Shown here: positions 55,279 through 64,000 of the stretch, one piece after another
Numbering within the stretch: position 1 is the first letter of the stretch
Layout: each line of letters opens with the position of its first letter
NCBI RefSeq assembly: GCF_008801925.2
Contig: NZ_CP062803.1
Location: forward strand, 1,984,001 to 2,048,000
Length of the DNA: 64,000 nucleotides
Direction: 5' to 3'
From: Cupriavidus basilensis
GTDB lineage: Bacteria > Pseudomonadota > Gammaproteobacteria > Burkholderiales > Burkholderiaceae
Notes under the pieces: generated by a model
Told to the model about the DNA's origin: nothing
The model's database searches: none
The model's input: the letters and a program-made list of their open reading frames with translations, nothing else
Translations under genes and position numbers: made by a program

Positions 55279-56286
55279 TTACTGAAACAACTGCCGGTAT
55301 TCCAGAAACACGGCCTCCATCACCAGCCGAGCCGCCAGCGGATGGTTCTCGCTGCGGCGATGGCCCACCAGCCGCGTGGAGAACGCCTGCAACCGGTGCG
55401 CATCGGTTGCCTGTGCGCAACGTACCAGGGCTGCCCGCTCACGCGGAAAATAACGCGGCCCAGGCGTTGCGGCCAAGCGGGCCGACAGCAGATCGTACGT
55501 CCAGCGCTGCAGGATGCCAAGCACCGACGGCACCGGCAGCTTCTGCACCTGCTCGGCCGCAGCCAGCGCATCGAAGCCGGCGCCCGCGCCAAGCTGGCTT
55601 ACCAGCCAGCGCTGCATCGGCTGCTCCTCGGCCTCGGCGGCATGCAGCGCGGTCAGCGGGGAGCCGCCGGCCAGCGCCAGCTGCGCCTCGGCGTCTCCCA
55701 CGCCCTGGCTGCTCAGCCAGCTCATGGCTGCATCGGCCGTGGGCCGTTGCACGGAAAACTGGCGGCAGCGCGACAGGATGGTGGGCAGCACACGATCCAG
55801 CCGGTCGGTCACCAGCAGGAACACGGTGGATGGCGGCGGCTCCTCCAGCGTCTTGAGCAAGGCGTTGGCGCCTTCATGCTGCAAGGCGTCGAGCGGATAC
55901 ACCACCACCAGGCGCAAGCCGGCGCGGTGCGTGCCGATGCCGACCGTTTCGATCAGGGCCCGCACCTGCTCCATTCGGATGACCTTGCTGGGCGCCTTCT
56001 TCTTGCCGCTTTCATCCGTCTGCGCGTCGTCCGTCGCCTCCATGGCCTCCGGGCGCACCACGCTGAAGTCCGGGTGGTTGCCCTGGCTGAACCAGTGGCA
56101 GGCCGGGCATGTGCCGCAAGGCTGCCCGTCGGGGCGCGGCGTCTCGCACAGCAGTCCCTGGGCAAAATGCAGCGCCAGGTCGCGTTTGCCGATGCCTTGC
56201 TGGCCGTGAATGAGCAAGGCATGCGGGAGCCGCTCGCGCAGCGCGTTCAGCCGTTGCCAGTCTTCTTTCTGCCAGGGATAAAGCAT
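55279..56286 (-). CDS. holB: DNA polymerase III subunit delta'
   Basis: A 335-residue clamp-loader subunit. Its start LYPWQKEDWQRLNALRERLP and the P-loop-like HALLIHGQQGIGKRDLALHF are typical. The zinc-binding CGTCPACHWF module follows, then LLKTLEEPPPSTVFLLVTDR and the SRC motif in ILSRCRQF. It loads the sliding clamp with DnaX and HolA. A 117-bp gap from tmk is longer than the usual near-overlap, and no strong ribosome site precedes the ATG. Confidence 0.9.
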   Translation of the reverse strand: MLYPWQKEDWQRLNALRERLPHALLIHGQQGIGKRDLALHFAQGLLCETPRPDGQPCGTCPACHWFSQGNHPDFSVVRPEAMEATDDAQTDESGKKKAPSKVIRMEQVRALIETVGIGTHRAGLRLVVVYPLDALQHEGANALLKTLEEPPPSTVFLLVTDRLDRVLPTILSRCRQFSVQRPTADAAMSWLSSQGVGDAEAQLALAGGSPLTALHAAEAEEQPMQRWLVSQLGAGAGFDALAAAEQVQKLPVPSVLGILQRWTYDLLSARLAATPGPRYFPRERAALVRCAQATDAHRLQAFSTRLVGHRRSENHPLAARLVMEAVFLEYRQLFQ

Positions 56287-56403
56287 GCGGATCAGTGAGT
56301 TAGGGGTGAAACTTCGTGTATCTGCGCACGTGGCGCAAGAGATAGAGGACGGCAGGCTCGGCTAGCCCCATCCCTATCCATATTCTCGAATCCTGCAGCC
56401 AAT

Positions 56404-57018
56404 TCAAAGTGTTGCGAGGACTTTCTCAAGCTCTACCTGAATCTCGGGAATGCTCCGGGTCGCGTCGATGACGCGGAAACGCTGCGCGGACTCCGCCGCG
56501 CGGCGCAGGTATTCCTGCCGCGTGCGCTCGAAGAAGGCACGCGACTCGGCCTCGAACTTGTCGGGCTCGCGTGCGCCGGCCAGGCGTGCGCTGGCGGTTT
56601 CCAGCGGCACATCGAACAACAGCGTCAGATCGGGCTGCAGGCCATCCTGCACCCAGGTCTCCAGCACTTCGAGCCGTGCACGCGGCAGGCCCCGGCCACC
56701 GCCCTGGTAGGCAAAGGTGGCATCGGTGAAGCGATCGGAAACCACCCAGTCGCCGCGCGTCAGCGCGGGTTCGATGACTTCGGCAATATGTTCGCGGCGG
56801 GCGGCGAACATCAGCAAGGCCTCGGTTTCGAGATGCATCTTGCGGTGCAGCAGCAACTGCCGCAGATCTTCGCCAAGCGGAGTGCCGCCGGGTTCGCGGG
56901 TGGTGACGACCGAAGCGTGACCTGCCAGGCGGGCGCGCAGGCGCTGCGCCACCCACTCCACGTGGGTGCTCTTGCCGGCACCGTCGATGCCTTCGAATGT
57001 GATGAATTTTCCGCGCAT
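56404..57018 (-). CDS. tmk: Thymidylate kinase
   Basis: A 204-residue dTMP kinase. The P-loop is [20 protein letters not shown], the substrate region includes [17 protein letters not shown] and [20 protein letters not shown], and [16 protein letters not shown] follows. It makes dTDP for DNA synthesis. It starts 8 bp after the mltG stop, so the two are co-transcribed. Confidence 0.95.
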   Translation of the reverse strand: MRGKFITFEGIDGAGKSTHVEWVAQRLRARLAGHASVVTTREPGGTPLGEDLRQLLLHRKMHLETEALLMFAARREHIAEVIEPALTRGDWVVSDRFTDATFAYQGGGRGLPRARLEVLETWVQDGLQPDLTLLFDVPLETASARLAGAREPDKFEAESRAFFERTRQEYLRRAAESAQRFRVIDATRSIPEIQVELEKVLATL

Positions 57019-57026
57019 GGGGAGAC

Positions 57027-58022
57027 TTATTTGCCGCGCTGGTATTTATCTACCGCGCGGTTGTGTTCTGGAAGCGAGTTGGAGAAATGGCTGCTGCCGT
57101 CGCCGCGCGCCACGAAATAAAGTGCGTCGGACGGGGCCGGCGCGGTGGCGGCGGCCAGCGAGGCCAGCCCGGGCAATGCGATCGGGGTGGGCGGCAGGCC
57201 GTTGCGCGTGTAGGTATTGTAAGGGGTGTCGGACTGCAGGTCGCGCTTGCGGATATTGCCCTCGAACGCCTCGCCCATGCCGTAGATCACCGTGGGATCG
57301 GTCTGCAGCATCATGCCCTTCTTGAGCCGGTTGACGAACACGGCCGCAATCAGCGCGCGCTCGGCCTGCTGGCCGGTTTCCTTCTCCACGATCGAGGCCA
57401 TGATCAGCGCCTCATAGGGCGACTTGTACGGCAGGTCGGGGGACCTGGCGTTCCAGGCGTCGGTCAGGCGCCGCTGCATGGCGCGGTAGGCATGCTTGTA
57501 CAGTTCGAGATCGCTGCTGCCGCGGGCAAACAGGTAGGTGTCGGGGAAAAACAGGCCCTCCGGTGCCGGCTCCGGCGCACCGATGGCCTTCATCAGTTCC
57601 GCGTCCGACAAGCCGCGGCTATCGTGCTTGAGCGCCGGATGCGCATCCACGGCGGCGCGCATCTTGCGGAATTCCCAGCCTTCGATGACGGTCAGCACAT
57701 AGTGGTTGACCTCGCCCCGGGCGATCTTGCCGATCACCGACAGCGGCGTGGCGCTGCTGTCGAACTCATAGCCCCCGGCCTTGAGGTCGGCGCCATGGCC
57801 GGTCAGCCGCACCAGCAGCGCGAACAGGCGAGGGTCCATCTGCACCCCGCCACGCTGGATCTGGCGGCCAACGCTGGCCACGCTGGAATTGGGCTTGATC
57901 ACCACCTCGATGGGCGAGGCCGTCAGCGCGAGCGGGCGATTGGCCCACCAGGCGAAGGCGCCGGCGGCGGCGATCGAAAAGATCACGGTGACCAGCAGCA
58001 GCCGCAGGAAAAGACGTTTCAT
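57027..58022 (-). CDS. mltG: Endolytic murein transglycosylase MltG
   Basis: A 331-residue protein. One N-terminal membrane anchor ([20 protein letters not shown]) precedes the YceG domain. The catalytic glutamate is in [18 protein letters not shown], with [20 protein letters not shown] and [18 protein letters not shown] downstream. It cuts nascent peptidoglycan to end glycan chain growth. The start at 58022 opens the membrane anchor; a longer upstream frame has no ribosome site. It is divergent from ygfZ and heads the mltG-tmk-holB group. Confidence 0.9.
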   Translation of the reverse strand: MKRLFLRLLLVTVIFSIAAAGAFAWWANRPLALTASPIEVVIKPNSSVASVGRQIQRGGVQMDPRLFALLVRLTGHGADLKAGGYEFDSSATPLSVIGKIARGEVNHYVLTVIEGWEFRKMRAAVDAHPALKHDSRGLSDAELMKAIGAPEPAPEGLFFPDTYLFARGSSDLELYKHAYRAMQRRLTDAWNARSPDLPYKSPYEALIMASIVEKETGQQAERALIAAVFVNRLKKGMMLQTDPTVIYGMGEAFEGNIRKRDLQSDTPYNTYTRNGLPPTPIALPGLASLAAATAPAPSDALYFVARGDGSSHFSNSLPEHNRAVDKYQRGK

Positions 58023-58211
58023 GTAAAAGAGAAAGTAGCGGCGCACAATGCACCGCGGCAAAGCCGGGTTCACCCAGTGTCGACCATGGGCATCCCGGCT
58101 GAAATGGCGACAGCCTCATATAATACCGGGAGCCTTGCACCTTTAGCCGCTTGTAGCTCCTTGCACCTTCCATCCGGCGCGCCTGTGCGCCCCTTGCTTG
58201 CGATACCTGCC

Positions 58212-59207
58212 ATGAATGCCCCTGCCCCAGACCGTGCCACCCAGTTCGAAGCCGTGCGCCAAAGCGGAGTCGTCTGCCGACCCGCGCACCTGGGCCTGAT
58301 CAGGGTTGCCGGCGAAGACGCCGGCAGTTTCCTGCATACCCAGCTGACCAATGCCGTGGATGACCTGGACGCCGGTACGGCCCGCCTGGCCGGCTACTGC
58401 TCGCCCAAGGGACGGCTGCTGGCCAGCTTCCTGATGTGGCGTGACGAGGAAGGCATCGTCCTCCAGTTGTCCGCCGACCTGCAGCCCGCTATCCAGAAGC
58501 GCCTGTCGATGTTCGTTTTGCGCGCCAAGGCCAAGCTGTCCGACCTCACGCCGGCCCGCGCCGTGCTGGGCGTGGCAGGTGCCAGTGGCGCCGCCGCCCT
58601 GCAGGCGGCCGGCCTACCCGCCCCGGCCGAGCCCTGGGCCAGCGCCGCGGCCGCCAGCGCTACCGTGATCCGGCTGCCCGACGGCGCCGGGCTGCCGCGC
58701 TGGCAGGTGGTGCTGCCGGCCGAACAGGCCGACGAAGTCCAGGCTGCGCTGTCGGCGCAGCTGGTGCCGGTGGATGCCGTGGTGTGGGACTGGCTGGAAG
58801 TGCAGGCCGGCGTGCCGCGCATCGCCGCGGCCACGCAGGAGCAATTCGTGCCTCAGATGATCAACCTGGAACTGGTCGGCGGCGTGAGCTTTCGCAAGGG
58901 CTGCTATCCGGGCCAGGAAATCGTCGCGCGCAGCCAGTACCGCGGCACGCTCAAACGACGCATGTGGCTGATCCATGGAGAAGGCGAAGTGCCGGGCGCG
59001 GCCACGGAGATCTTCCGCCCCGAGGATCCTGAGCAACCCTGCGGCATGGTGGTCAATGCCGCCGCCTCGCCACAAGGCGGCTGGGACGGCCTGGCCGAAC
59101 TGAAGATCGATGCGGCGGGTGGCGCCCTGCACCTGGGCAGCGCTGCCGGCAGCCCGGTGCGCGTGGGCGAGCTGCCCTATGCGGTCCCCTTCGGCGACGC
59201 CGCCTGA
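58212..59207 (+). CDS. ygfZ: Folate-binding protein YgfZ
   Basis: A 331-residue tetrahydrofolate-binding protein of the GcvT-like family. It has the signature KGCYPGQEIVARSQYRG, with the conserved Cys, and the earlier TQLTNAVDDLDAGTARLAGY. YgfZ helps maintain iron-sulfur enzymes such as MiaB. The start at 58212 is where similarity begins; the longer frame upstream is the antisense of mltG. A clear ribosome site is lacking. Confidence 0.9.
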   Translation: MNAPAPDRATQFEAVRQSGVVCRPAHLGLIRVAGEDAGSFLHTQLTNAVDDLDAGTARLAGYCSPKGRLLASFLMWRDEEGIVLQLSADLQPAIQKRLSMFVLRAKAKLSDLTPARAVLGVAGASGAAALQAAGLPAPAEPWASAAAASATVIRLPDGAGLPRWQVVLPAEQADEVQAALSAQLVPVDAVVWDWLEVQAGVPRIAAATQEQFVPQMINLELVGGVSFRKGCYPGQEIVARSQYRGTLKRRMWLIHGEGEVPGAATEIFRPEDPEQPCGMVVNAAASPQGGWDGLAELKIDAAGGALHLGSAAGSPVRVGELPYAVPFGDAA

Positions 59208-59241
59208 ACCCCTGGCAACACTGGGAACACTGGGAATAGCC

Positions 59242-59532
59242 ATGAGCGATCACCTGTACGTCTATTTCCGGGTGCCGGAAGCCCGTGCCGATGAGGCCAT
59301 CGCGCACTGGCACCGCTGGATGGAGACCGTTGCCGAAGCGAGCGGAATTGGTGGTACGCTCTTACGCAGGCCCGAGGCGCGCGACGGCATGCAGACCTGG
59401 ATGGAAGCCTACGCCGATGTGCCGCCAGCCTTCGACCAGTTGCTCGACGGGCTGTGGCGGCAGAGCGGGCTGCAGCAGTGGATCAGCGGCGAGCGCCAGG
59501 TGGAGCGCTTTGTCGATATCGACCAGCTCTGA
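59242..59532 (+). CDS. DUF4936-type small protein
   Basis: A 96-residue soluble protein. It begins MSDHLYVYFRVPEARADEAI and contains WMETVAEASGIGGTLLRRPE and GMQTWMEAYADVP. The layout matches DUF4936, a betaproteobacterial ferredoxin-like (stress-antifungal-barrel-like) family of unknown function that usually follows ygfZ. It lies 34 bp after ygfZ and is probably co-transcribed. Confidence 0.75.
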   Translation: MSDHLYVYFRVPEARADEAIAHWHRWMETVAEASGIGGTLLRRPEARDGMQTWMEAYADVPPAFDQLLDGLWRQSGLQQWISGERQVERFVDIDQL

Positions 59533-59648
59533 GGGGGTGGCCGTGGAACGGCCCCGCCGCCTTGGTCCCTGGGTAACGAAGCCAACGATCGAATCGCAGT
59601 CGATGCCGTGAATGCGGCAACCGCAGTGAATGCAGCAAAGGAAGCGCT

Positions 59649-60476
59649 ATGTGCTTGATTCTGGTGGCCTGGCAATCGCACCCGGACTATGCCCTGGTGG
59701 TGGCCGGCAACCGCGACGAGTTCTATGCCCGCCCGGCGGCGCCCGTGCATTGGTGGGAAGACGCCCCCCAGGTGCTGGCCGGCCGCGACATGGCGGAAGT
59801 GATCGGCGAGCCAGGCACCTGGATGGGCCTGGCCGGCGACGGCCGCTTTGCCGCCCTGACCAATTACCGCGCCCCGTCCGAGAAACGCACCGATGCGCGC
59901 TCGCGCGGTGAGCTGGTGGCCGGATTCCTGCGTGGCGACAGCGATCCGCAATCCTATCTGTCCGGGCTGGTGCCCCGCACCGGCGCCTACAACGGCTTCA
60001 ACTTGCTGGCGTGCGACCTGCGCGAGCTCTGGTGGTACAGCAACCGCGGCGCCTCGCCCTATCCGCAACGCCTCAAGCCCGGCATCTATGGCCTGTCCAA
60101 CGCCTTGCTGGATACGCCGTGGCCCAAGGTGCGCAGCCGCGTCGGCGCGCTCGCCGAGACACTTGCGGCCGACACCGGCCTGGCCGGCGCCAGCATCGAG
60201 CCCTATCTCGACCTGCTGGCCAACGATCGGCAGGCCCTGGATTCCGAGCTTCCACGCACGGGGGTGACCCCGGAGTGGGAAAAGCTGCTGTCCTCGGCCT
60301 TTATCCGCTCACCCAGCTATGGCACCCGTGCCAGCACCGTGCTGCGCGTGCGCCATGACGGCCGCTTCGAACTCAGCGAACGCAGCTTCGACGCCAACGG
60401 CCGCACCGGCGAGGTGTCCTACCGTGGGCACCTGCGCGTTGCCCGCGACGCCGGCTCGGTGCAAGCGCCGCGCTAA
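59649..60476 (+). CDS. NRDE-family protein (TANGO2-like)
   Basis: A 275-residue protein with the family's N-terminal MCLILVAWQSHPDYALVVAG followed by NRDEFY, which gives the family its name. It has W(E/D)DAPQVLAGRD, GTWMGLAGDGRFAALTNYR and GIYGLSNALLDTPWPKV. The Cys at position 2 would become N-terminal after Met removal, consistent with an Ntn-hydrolase-type fold. Human TANGO2 is linked to haem and lipid handling; the bacterial role is unknown. A ribosome site AAAGGAAG precedes the ATG. Confidence 0.85.
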   Translation: MCLILVAWQSHPDYALVVAGNRDEFYARPAAPVHWWEDAPQVLAGRDMAEVIGEPGTWMGLAGDGRFAALTNYRAPSEKRTDARSRGELVAGFLRGDSDPQSYLSGLVPRTGAYNGFNLLACDLRELWWYSNRGASPYPQRLKPGIYGLSNALLDTPWPKVRSRVGALAETLAADTGLAGASIEPYLDLLANDRQALDSELPRTGVTPEWEKLLSSAFIRSPSYGTRASTVLRVRHDGRFELSERSFDANGRTGEVSYRGHLRVARDAGSVQAPR

Positions 60477-60487
60477 GGCGGCCGCGC

Positions 60488-60970
60488 TCAGTACTGCTGG
60501 GCTGCCAAGCCGGTCGGGCGCAATGCCACGTTCAGCGCGCGGATCGCGGCGGGGTCATTGCGCACCGCCAGCAGCCATGCATCCTCGAAATGCCCGATCT
60601 CCAGCAATTGCATGCCGTGCGGCGCCAGTTCGCGGTTGACGTGCGCCAGGTAGAGCGCGGCGGGCTCCATATCGAAATCAAAGTCGTCGCCACCTAGCGG
60701 AATGCCGTCTTCGTCATAGAGATCGTCGACGTCGATGGCCGAGACCCCCGCCGCGCGCAGCGTGGCGAGGCGCGCCACCGCCTGCACGCCCAACGTGCTG
60801 AAATCGTGCCAGTCCACCTTGACCAAGCAATGCTCCGCCAGCCAGGGCTGCAACCATGCCGAGAGCAGGTCTTCGCCGGCGGGTGGTTCGCCCGGCGGTG
60901 CACGGTCGAGGTCTAGGGCGGGCGTGGCATCGGCCAGGGCCTGGAGCAGGCGGGAACGGATTTCAGACAT
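60488..60970 (-). CDS. Uncharacterised acidic protein
   Basis: A 160-residue acidic, soluble protein with no signal or membrane segment from the chosen start (MSEIRSRLLQALADATPALD). Features are LVKVDWHDFSTLGVQAVARL, a run of aspartates (DVDDLYDEDGIPLGGDDFDF), and VNRELAPHGMQLLEIGHFED. I do not recognise the family with confidence; it may be of the DUF6630 type. A longer frame would add a hydrophobic leader, but the sequence before it has no ribosome site. It is convergent with the NRDE gene. Confidence 0.6.
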   Translation of the reverse strand: MSEIRSRLLQALADATPALDLDRAPPGEPPAGEDLLSAWLQPWLAEHCLVKVDWHDFSTLGVQAVARLATLRAAGVSAIDVDDLYDEDGIPLGGDDFDFDMEPAALYLAHVNRELAPHGMQLLEIGHFEDAWLLAVRNDPAAIRALNVALRPTGLAAQQY

Positions 60971-61063
60971 AGACAAGATCAACGCGAAAGCGGCGGCAAA
61001 AACAAAGACCGCGATGGTACAGCGTAGGCGGCAGGCTGCAAGCCCCGCAAGCTTTCGCGCCAC

Positions 61064-61963
61064 TCAAGCCACGGCCGCCAGCCTGGCCGGCAATGCAGCC
61101 CGAACCGCCTCGCTCACGATGCCTGCCAGCCGGGTGGCGGGTGCCTCCAGCTCGGCATCCTTGCGGTAAAGCGCCAGCGCCAGCGAGGGCAACGCAGGCA
61201 GGCCGCCCTCGCCCGGTTCCCAGGCCCGCACGGAAGGTGGCAAGCCCATGCCGGTGCGGATGGTCAGCCCCAGCCCGGCCGCCGCCCCTGCCCACAGGCC
61301 GCCCAGGCTCGCGCTGCTAAAAGCCACCCGCCAGGCAATGCCGGCGCGGTCCAGGGCGGCCGTGCCCGCGGAGCGGAAACGGCATGGCGGCTCGAATGCC
61401 ACCAAGGGCAGCGGGCCGTCGCCTTGCCACGGCGCACGCGCGGCGGCGGGCCCGATCCAGCGCATCGGCAACATCGCCACCTGCTCCACATGCGGCATGC
61501 GCACGCCATCGTCCCACGCCAGCGCCAGGTCCAGGCGGCCGGCGGCCACGTTGTCCAGCAGCTCGATGTTGCGCGCCACGCGTGCCTCGATCTTCACCTT
61601 GGGGTGCGCGCGGGCGAACCGGCCAAGCACCTCGGGCAGCAGCACCTCGCCAAAGTCCTGCTGCAGGCCGAACCGCACCCAGCCTTCCAGCGCCACGCCG
61701 TGCACGGCGGCCGCGGCCTCATCGTTGAGTTCCAGCAGCCTGCGGGCATAGGCCAGCATGGTCTCGCCCGCCTCCGTCAGCGCCAGTCCCCGCCCGGCCT
61801 TGCGAAAGATCGCCGTGCCCGCCTGCTCCTCCAGCTTCTTGAGCTGCGCGCTGACCGCCGAGGTGGAGCGGCCAAGCCGGTCTGCGGCCCGGGCATAGCT
61901 GCCGAGCTCCATGCCGACGACGAAGCTGCGCAGTACATCAAGGTCGAAGTTCACCGCTGCCAT
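61064..61963 (-). CDS. LysR-type regulator divergent from an MFS gene
   Basis: A 299-residue LysR regulator. The helix-turn-helix is FDLDVLRSFVVGMELGSYAR followed by ADRLGRSTSAVSAQLKKLEE, then an effector domain with a proline-rich C-terminal half. The start at 61963 is where the LysR fold begins. It is divergent from the MFS gene at 62059; the gap contains CTGA-TAT-TCAG (62006-62016), a possible binding site. It likely controls that transporter. Confidence 0.85.
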   Translation of the reverse strand: MAAVNFDLDVLRSFVVGMELGSYARAADRLGRSTSAVSAQLKKLEEQAGTAIFRKAGRGLALTEAGETMLAYARRLLELNDEAAAAVHGVALEGWVRFGLQQDFGEVLLPEVLGRFARAHPKVKIEARVARNIELLDNVAAGRLDLALAWDDGVRMPHVEQVAMLPMRWIGPAAARAPWQGDGPLPLVAFEPPCRFRSAGTAALDRAGIAWRVAFSSASLGGLWAGAAAGLGLTIRTGMGLPPSVRAWEPGEGGLPALPSLALALYRKDAELEAPATRLAGIVSEAVRAALPARLAAVA

Positions 61964-62058
61964 GTCAAACCATCCTGTTATGTGGGATGCTTGATCAATA
62001 ATTATCTGATATTCAGGATCATTCTGCGGCGGCAGAATCAGGGCGTCAAGGCTTGCAG

Positions 62059-63390
62059 ATGCCGTTTCCCAAGGATGATCCCGTGCCCCGCGCTCCCGCC
62101 CCGCTCCCGTTTGCCGCTGCGTCTGCCCCCGCCGGCGCAGCCCTCGCCCCACGCCATGGCCCGGGCCATCGCTGGAAAGTGCTGGCCCTCGGCGTCGCGG
62201 CCAATGCCAGCTTTGCCGCGGCGTTCTCGGGCATTCCCACCACGGCGGTGCTGATGCGCGCCGGCTACCGGATCAGCGATGGCGAGCTGGGTTTTTGCCT
62301 GGGCATGATGGGCCTTGGCATTGCGGCGAGCGAAGTGCCGTGGGGCTTGCTGACCGACCGCTGGGGCGACCGCCGCGTGCTGCTGACCGGCTTGATGGCC
62401 ACCGCGCTGTGGCTGGCGTTGATGGCGGTGTTCGTGGCGCCGCTGCCCGTCCATATCCCGGGCAACGCCGCGCTGGCGCTAGGCCTGTTGGGGCTGGGCC
62501 TGCTGGGCGGCAGCGTCAACGGCTCCAGCGGCCGCGCCGTGATGGCATGGTTCCGCGAAGGCGAACGGGGCCTGGCCATGAGCATCCGCCAGACCGCGGT
62601 GCCCGCCGGGGGCGGGATTGGCGCGCTGATGCTGCCGCTGCTGGCGCAGTCCTTTGGCTTTGCCGCAGTCTACGGCGCGCTGGCGGCGTTCTGCGGCGTC
62701 ACCGCGGCCTTTGCCTGGCACTGGATGCACGAGCCGCCGGCCGAGCCGGCGCGCGCTACGTTGCCCGCAGGCGGCGTGGCCGGCAAGGCAGGGCCCGGCC
62801 CGCTGAGAAGCGCGCAGGTCTGGCGGCTGGTGTGCGGCATGGGCCTGATGTGCGTGCCGCAAGTGGCTGTGCTGACATTCGGAACGATCTACCTGCACGA
62901 TTTCAGCCACATCGGCATTGCCGCGGCGGGCATGGCCGTGGCGGCGGTGCAGGCAGGCGCCGCCGTCATGCGGGTGTGGAGCGGCCGCTGGACCGACCGC
63001 CATGGCAACCGCCGCGTCTATATGCGCGCCTGCAGCTTGCTGACCTTGCTTGTGTTCGCCACGCTGGCGGCGCTGACCTGGCTGTGTGCCGCCGCGCCGG
63101 GCTGGCACGCCTTACTGACGCCGGTGCTGATGGCATGCCTGGTGCTGGGCGGCATCTGCACATCGGCCTGGCATGGTGTGGCCTTCACCGAGCTGGCGAC
63201 GATCGCGGGCGCCAGCCGCGCCGGCACCGCGCTCGGGCTAGGCAACACCTTTGCGTTTTCGGGCTTTTTTCTGGTGCCGCTGGCGATCCCGGCGATGGCT
63301 GCCGACCATGGCTGGGCGGCCGTGTGGCTGGCGGCCAGCGCGAGCGCGCTATTGGCGCGGCCCTTGTTTGCGCGTCAGGCCCGCGCCTGA
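62059..63390 (+). CDS. MFS transporter (CynX/NimT-like)
   Basis: A 443-residue carrier with 12 hydrophobic segments. The loop 2-3 motif is GLLTDRWGDRRVLL and the second-half loop is GRWTDRHGNRRVYM. It has a proline-rich cytoplasmic N-terminus (1-38). The start at ATG 62059 follows AAGG at 7 nt; an in-frame TTG two codons earlier is possible. Substrate unknown; the type includes anion and drug exporters. Controlled probably by the divergent LysR. Confidence 0.8.
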   Translation: MPFPKDDPVPRAPAPLPFAAASAPAGAALAPRHGPGHRWKVLALGVAANASFAAAFSGIPTTAVLMRAGYRISDGELGFCLGMMGLGIAASEVPWGLLTDRWGDRRVLLTGLMATALWLALMAVFVAPLPVHIPGNAALALGLLGLGLLGGSVNGSSGRAVMAWFREGERGLAMSIRQTAVPAGGGIGALMLPLLAQSFGFAAVYGALAAFCGVTAAFAWHWMHEPPAEPARATLPAGGVAGKAGPGPLRSAQVWRLVCGMGLMCVPQVAVLTFGTIYLHDFSHIGIAAAGMAVAAVQAGAAVMRVWSGRWTDRHGNRRVYMRACSLLTLLVFATLAALTWLCAAAPGWHALLTPVLMACLVLGGICTSAWHGVAFTELATIAGASRAGTALGLGNTFAFSGFFLVPLAIPAMAADHGWAAVWLAASASALLARPLFARQARA

Positions 63391-63410
63391 CGGCAAGCCG
63401 CCCGTTGCGT

Positions 63411-63836
63411 TCAGCGCAGCAATTTGCGCATTTCCACGTGAGGAATGCCGGCCTCTTCAAATTCCTCGCCGACCTGCTCGAAGCCCACACGCGCATAGAA
63501 CGGTGCGGCATAGCGCTGCGCATTGAGCACCAGCTCAGGGTAGCCAAGCTCCGCGGCCTTGGCCATCAGCGCATCCAGCACCATGGCGCCGACGCCGCTG
63601 CCGCGCGCGGGCTTGAGCACCGCCATGCGGCCAATGTGGCCATCCGGCAGCAGGCGGCCTGTGGCCAGCGCACTGCCGTCCTCGGCCAGCGCCAGGGCGT
63701 GCCAGCTTGGCGCATCCCATTCGTCCCACTCCAGTTCAACCGGGACGCCCTGTTCTTCGACGAAGACGGCATAGCGGATGGCGCGCGCGGTATCGCGGGC
63801 TTCGGACCAGGGGGCGAGGCGGATGGTGATTGTCAT
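63411..63836 (-). CDS. ElaA-like GNAT acetyltransferase
   Basis: A 141-residue GNAT protein. It has IRYAVFVEEQGVPVELEWDE, the family's typical opening in ElaA-like enzymes, then ALATGRLLPDGHIGRMAVLK, ARGSGVGAMVLDALMAKAAE and NAQRYAAPFYARVGFEQVGE. The start at 63836 opens the domain; a longer frame lacks a ribosome site. Substrate unknown. It is convergent with the MFS gene, 20 bp apart. Confidence 0.85.
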   Translation of the reverse strand: MTITIRLAPWSEARDTARAIRYAVFVEEQGVPVELEWDEWDAPSWHALALAEDGSALATGRLLPDGHIGRMAVLKPARGSGVGAMVLDALMAKAAELGYPELVLNAQRYAAPFYARVGFEQVGEEFEEAGIPHVEMRKLLR

Positions 63837-64000
63837 GGTGGTTCGGTGCGCAAGACGCAAAGCGGTGAAAAGACGGCCAGAGGGGCGGCAGTCATGATAC
63901 TCCGGCCACGGCGAGGGTAAGCGATGCCGGTCATTGCTGCAGCGCCGCATGGGGAAAGGGATAGGGGTAATTCCCGATCCGCATTCTTTCCGGATAATTT

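Overview
This 64 kb window is high-GC betaproteobacterial chromosome and most likely comes from Cupriavidus, close to C. basilensis. Three things support this. The block ygfZ / mltG-tmk-holB-pilZ-tatD (53.2-59.2 kb) is a core Burkholderiales arrangement. A complete block at 3.2-13.2 kb matches, as I remember the protein sequences, the 5-hydroxymethylfurfural (HMF) degradation genes characterised in C. basilensis HMF14. Orphan Bug-type binding proteins and many LysR regulators are also typical of the genus. I saw no rRNA, tRNA, CRISPR array or complete insertion sequence.

Layout. 0-3 kb: a TelA/TerD toxic-anion operon cut by the window edge, a decayed SRAP (YedK-like) gene end, and a small secreted protein. 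3.2-13.2 kb: the hmf-type block. On the minus strand it runs UbiD decarboxylase, UbiX-like flavin prenyltransferase, Bug protein, GMC oxidoreductase, di-iron hydroxylase and MFS transporter; divergently it has a LysR regulator and an aldehyde dehydrogenase. Together these could take up a furanic acid, oxidise its alcohol and aldehyde groups to carboxylates, and decarboxylate the diacid. The furoate genes hmfABCDE are not in the window. 13.2-16 kb: a divergent KfrA-like / tyrosine recombinase pair. 16-18 kb: an M20 amidohydrolase coupled to a TRIC-type membrane protein. 18-24 kb: Fic protein, an rpoD paralogue without dnaG, and a hipBA module. 24-29 kb: a TatD nuclease, then speG facing a triheme cytochrome c / spermidine-dehydrogenase-like flavoprotein operon, which suggests polyamine handling, followed by a DUF2970 protein.

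29-43 kb: a MocR-type regulator, a fused osmoprotectant/ergothioneine-type ABC protein with no ATPase nearby, then a compact plus-strand operon of LysR, flavin monooxygenase, a five-gene peptide-type ABC importer, a BAAT-family hydrolase and two AhpD/CMD-fold proteins. Most of its genes overlap by ATGA. This operon is the best candidate here for an undescribed pathway. 43-53 kb: cupin, a long-linker FtsK, a REC-EAL protein, DoxX, a LysR/azoreductase pair, and EgtB without EgtD. 53-64 kb: housekeeping genes (ankyrin protein, TatD, acetyltransferase, PilZ, HolB, Tmk, MltG, YgfZ), an NRDE protein, a LysR/MFS pair and an ElaA-like acetyltransferase.

All functions were read from sequence by eye. 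Family names given from memory are marked as such, and no database search was run.
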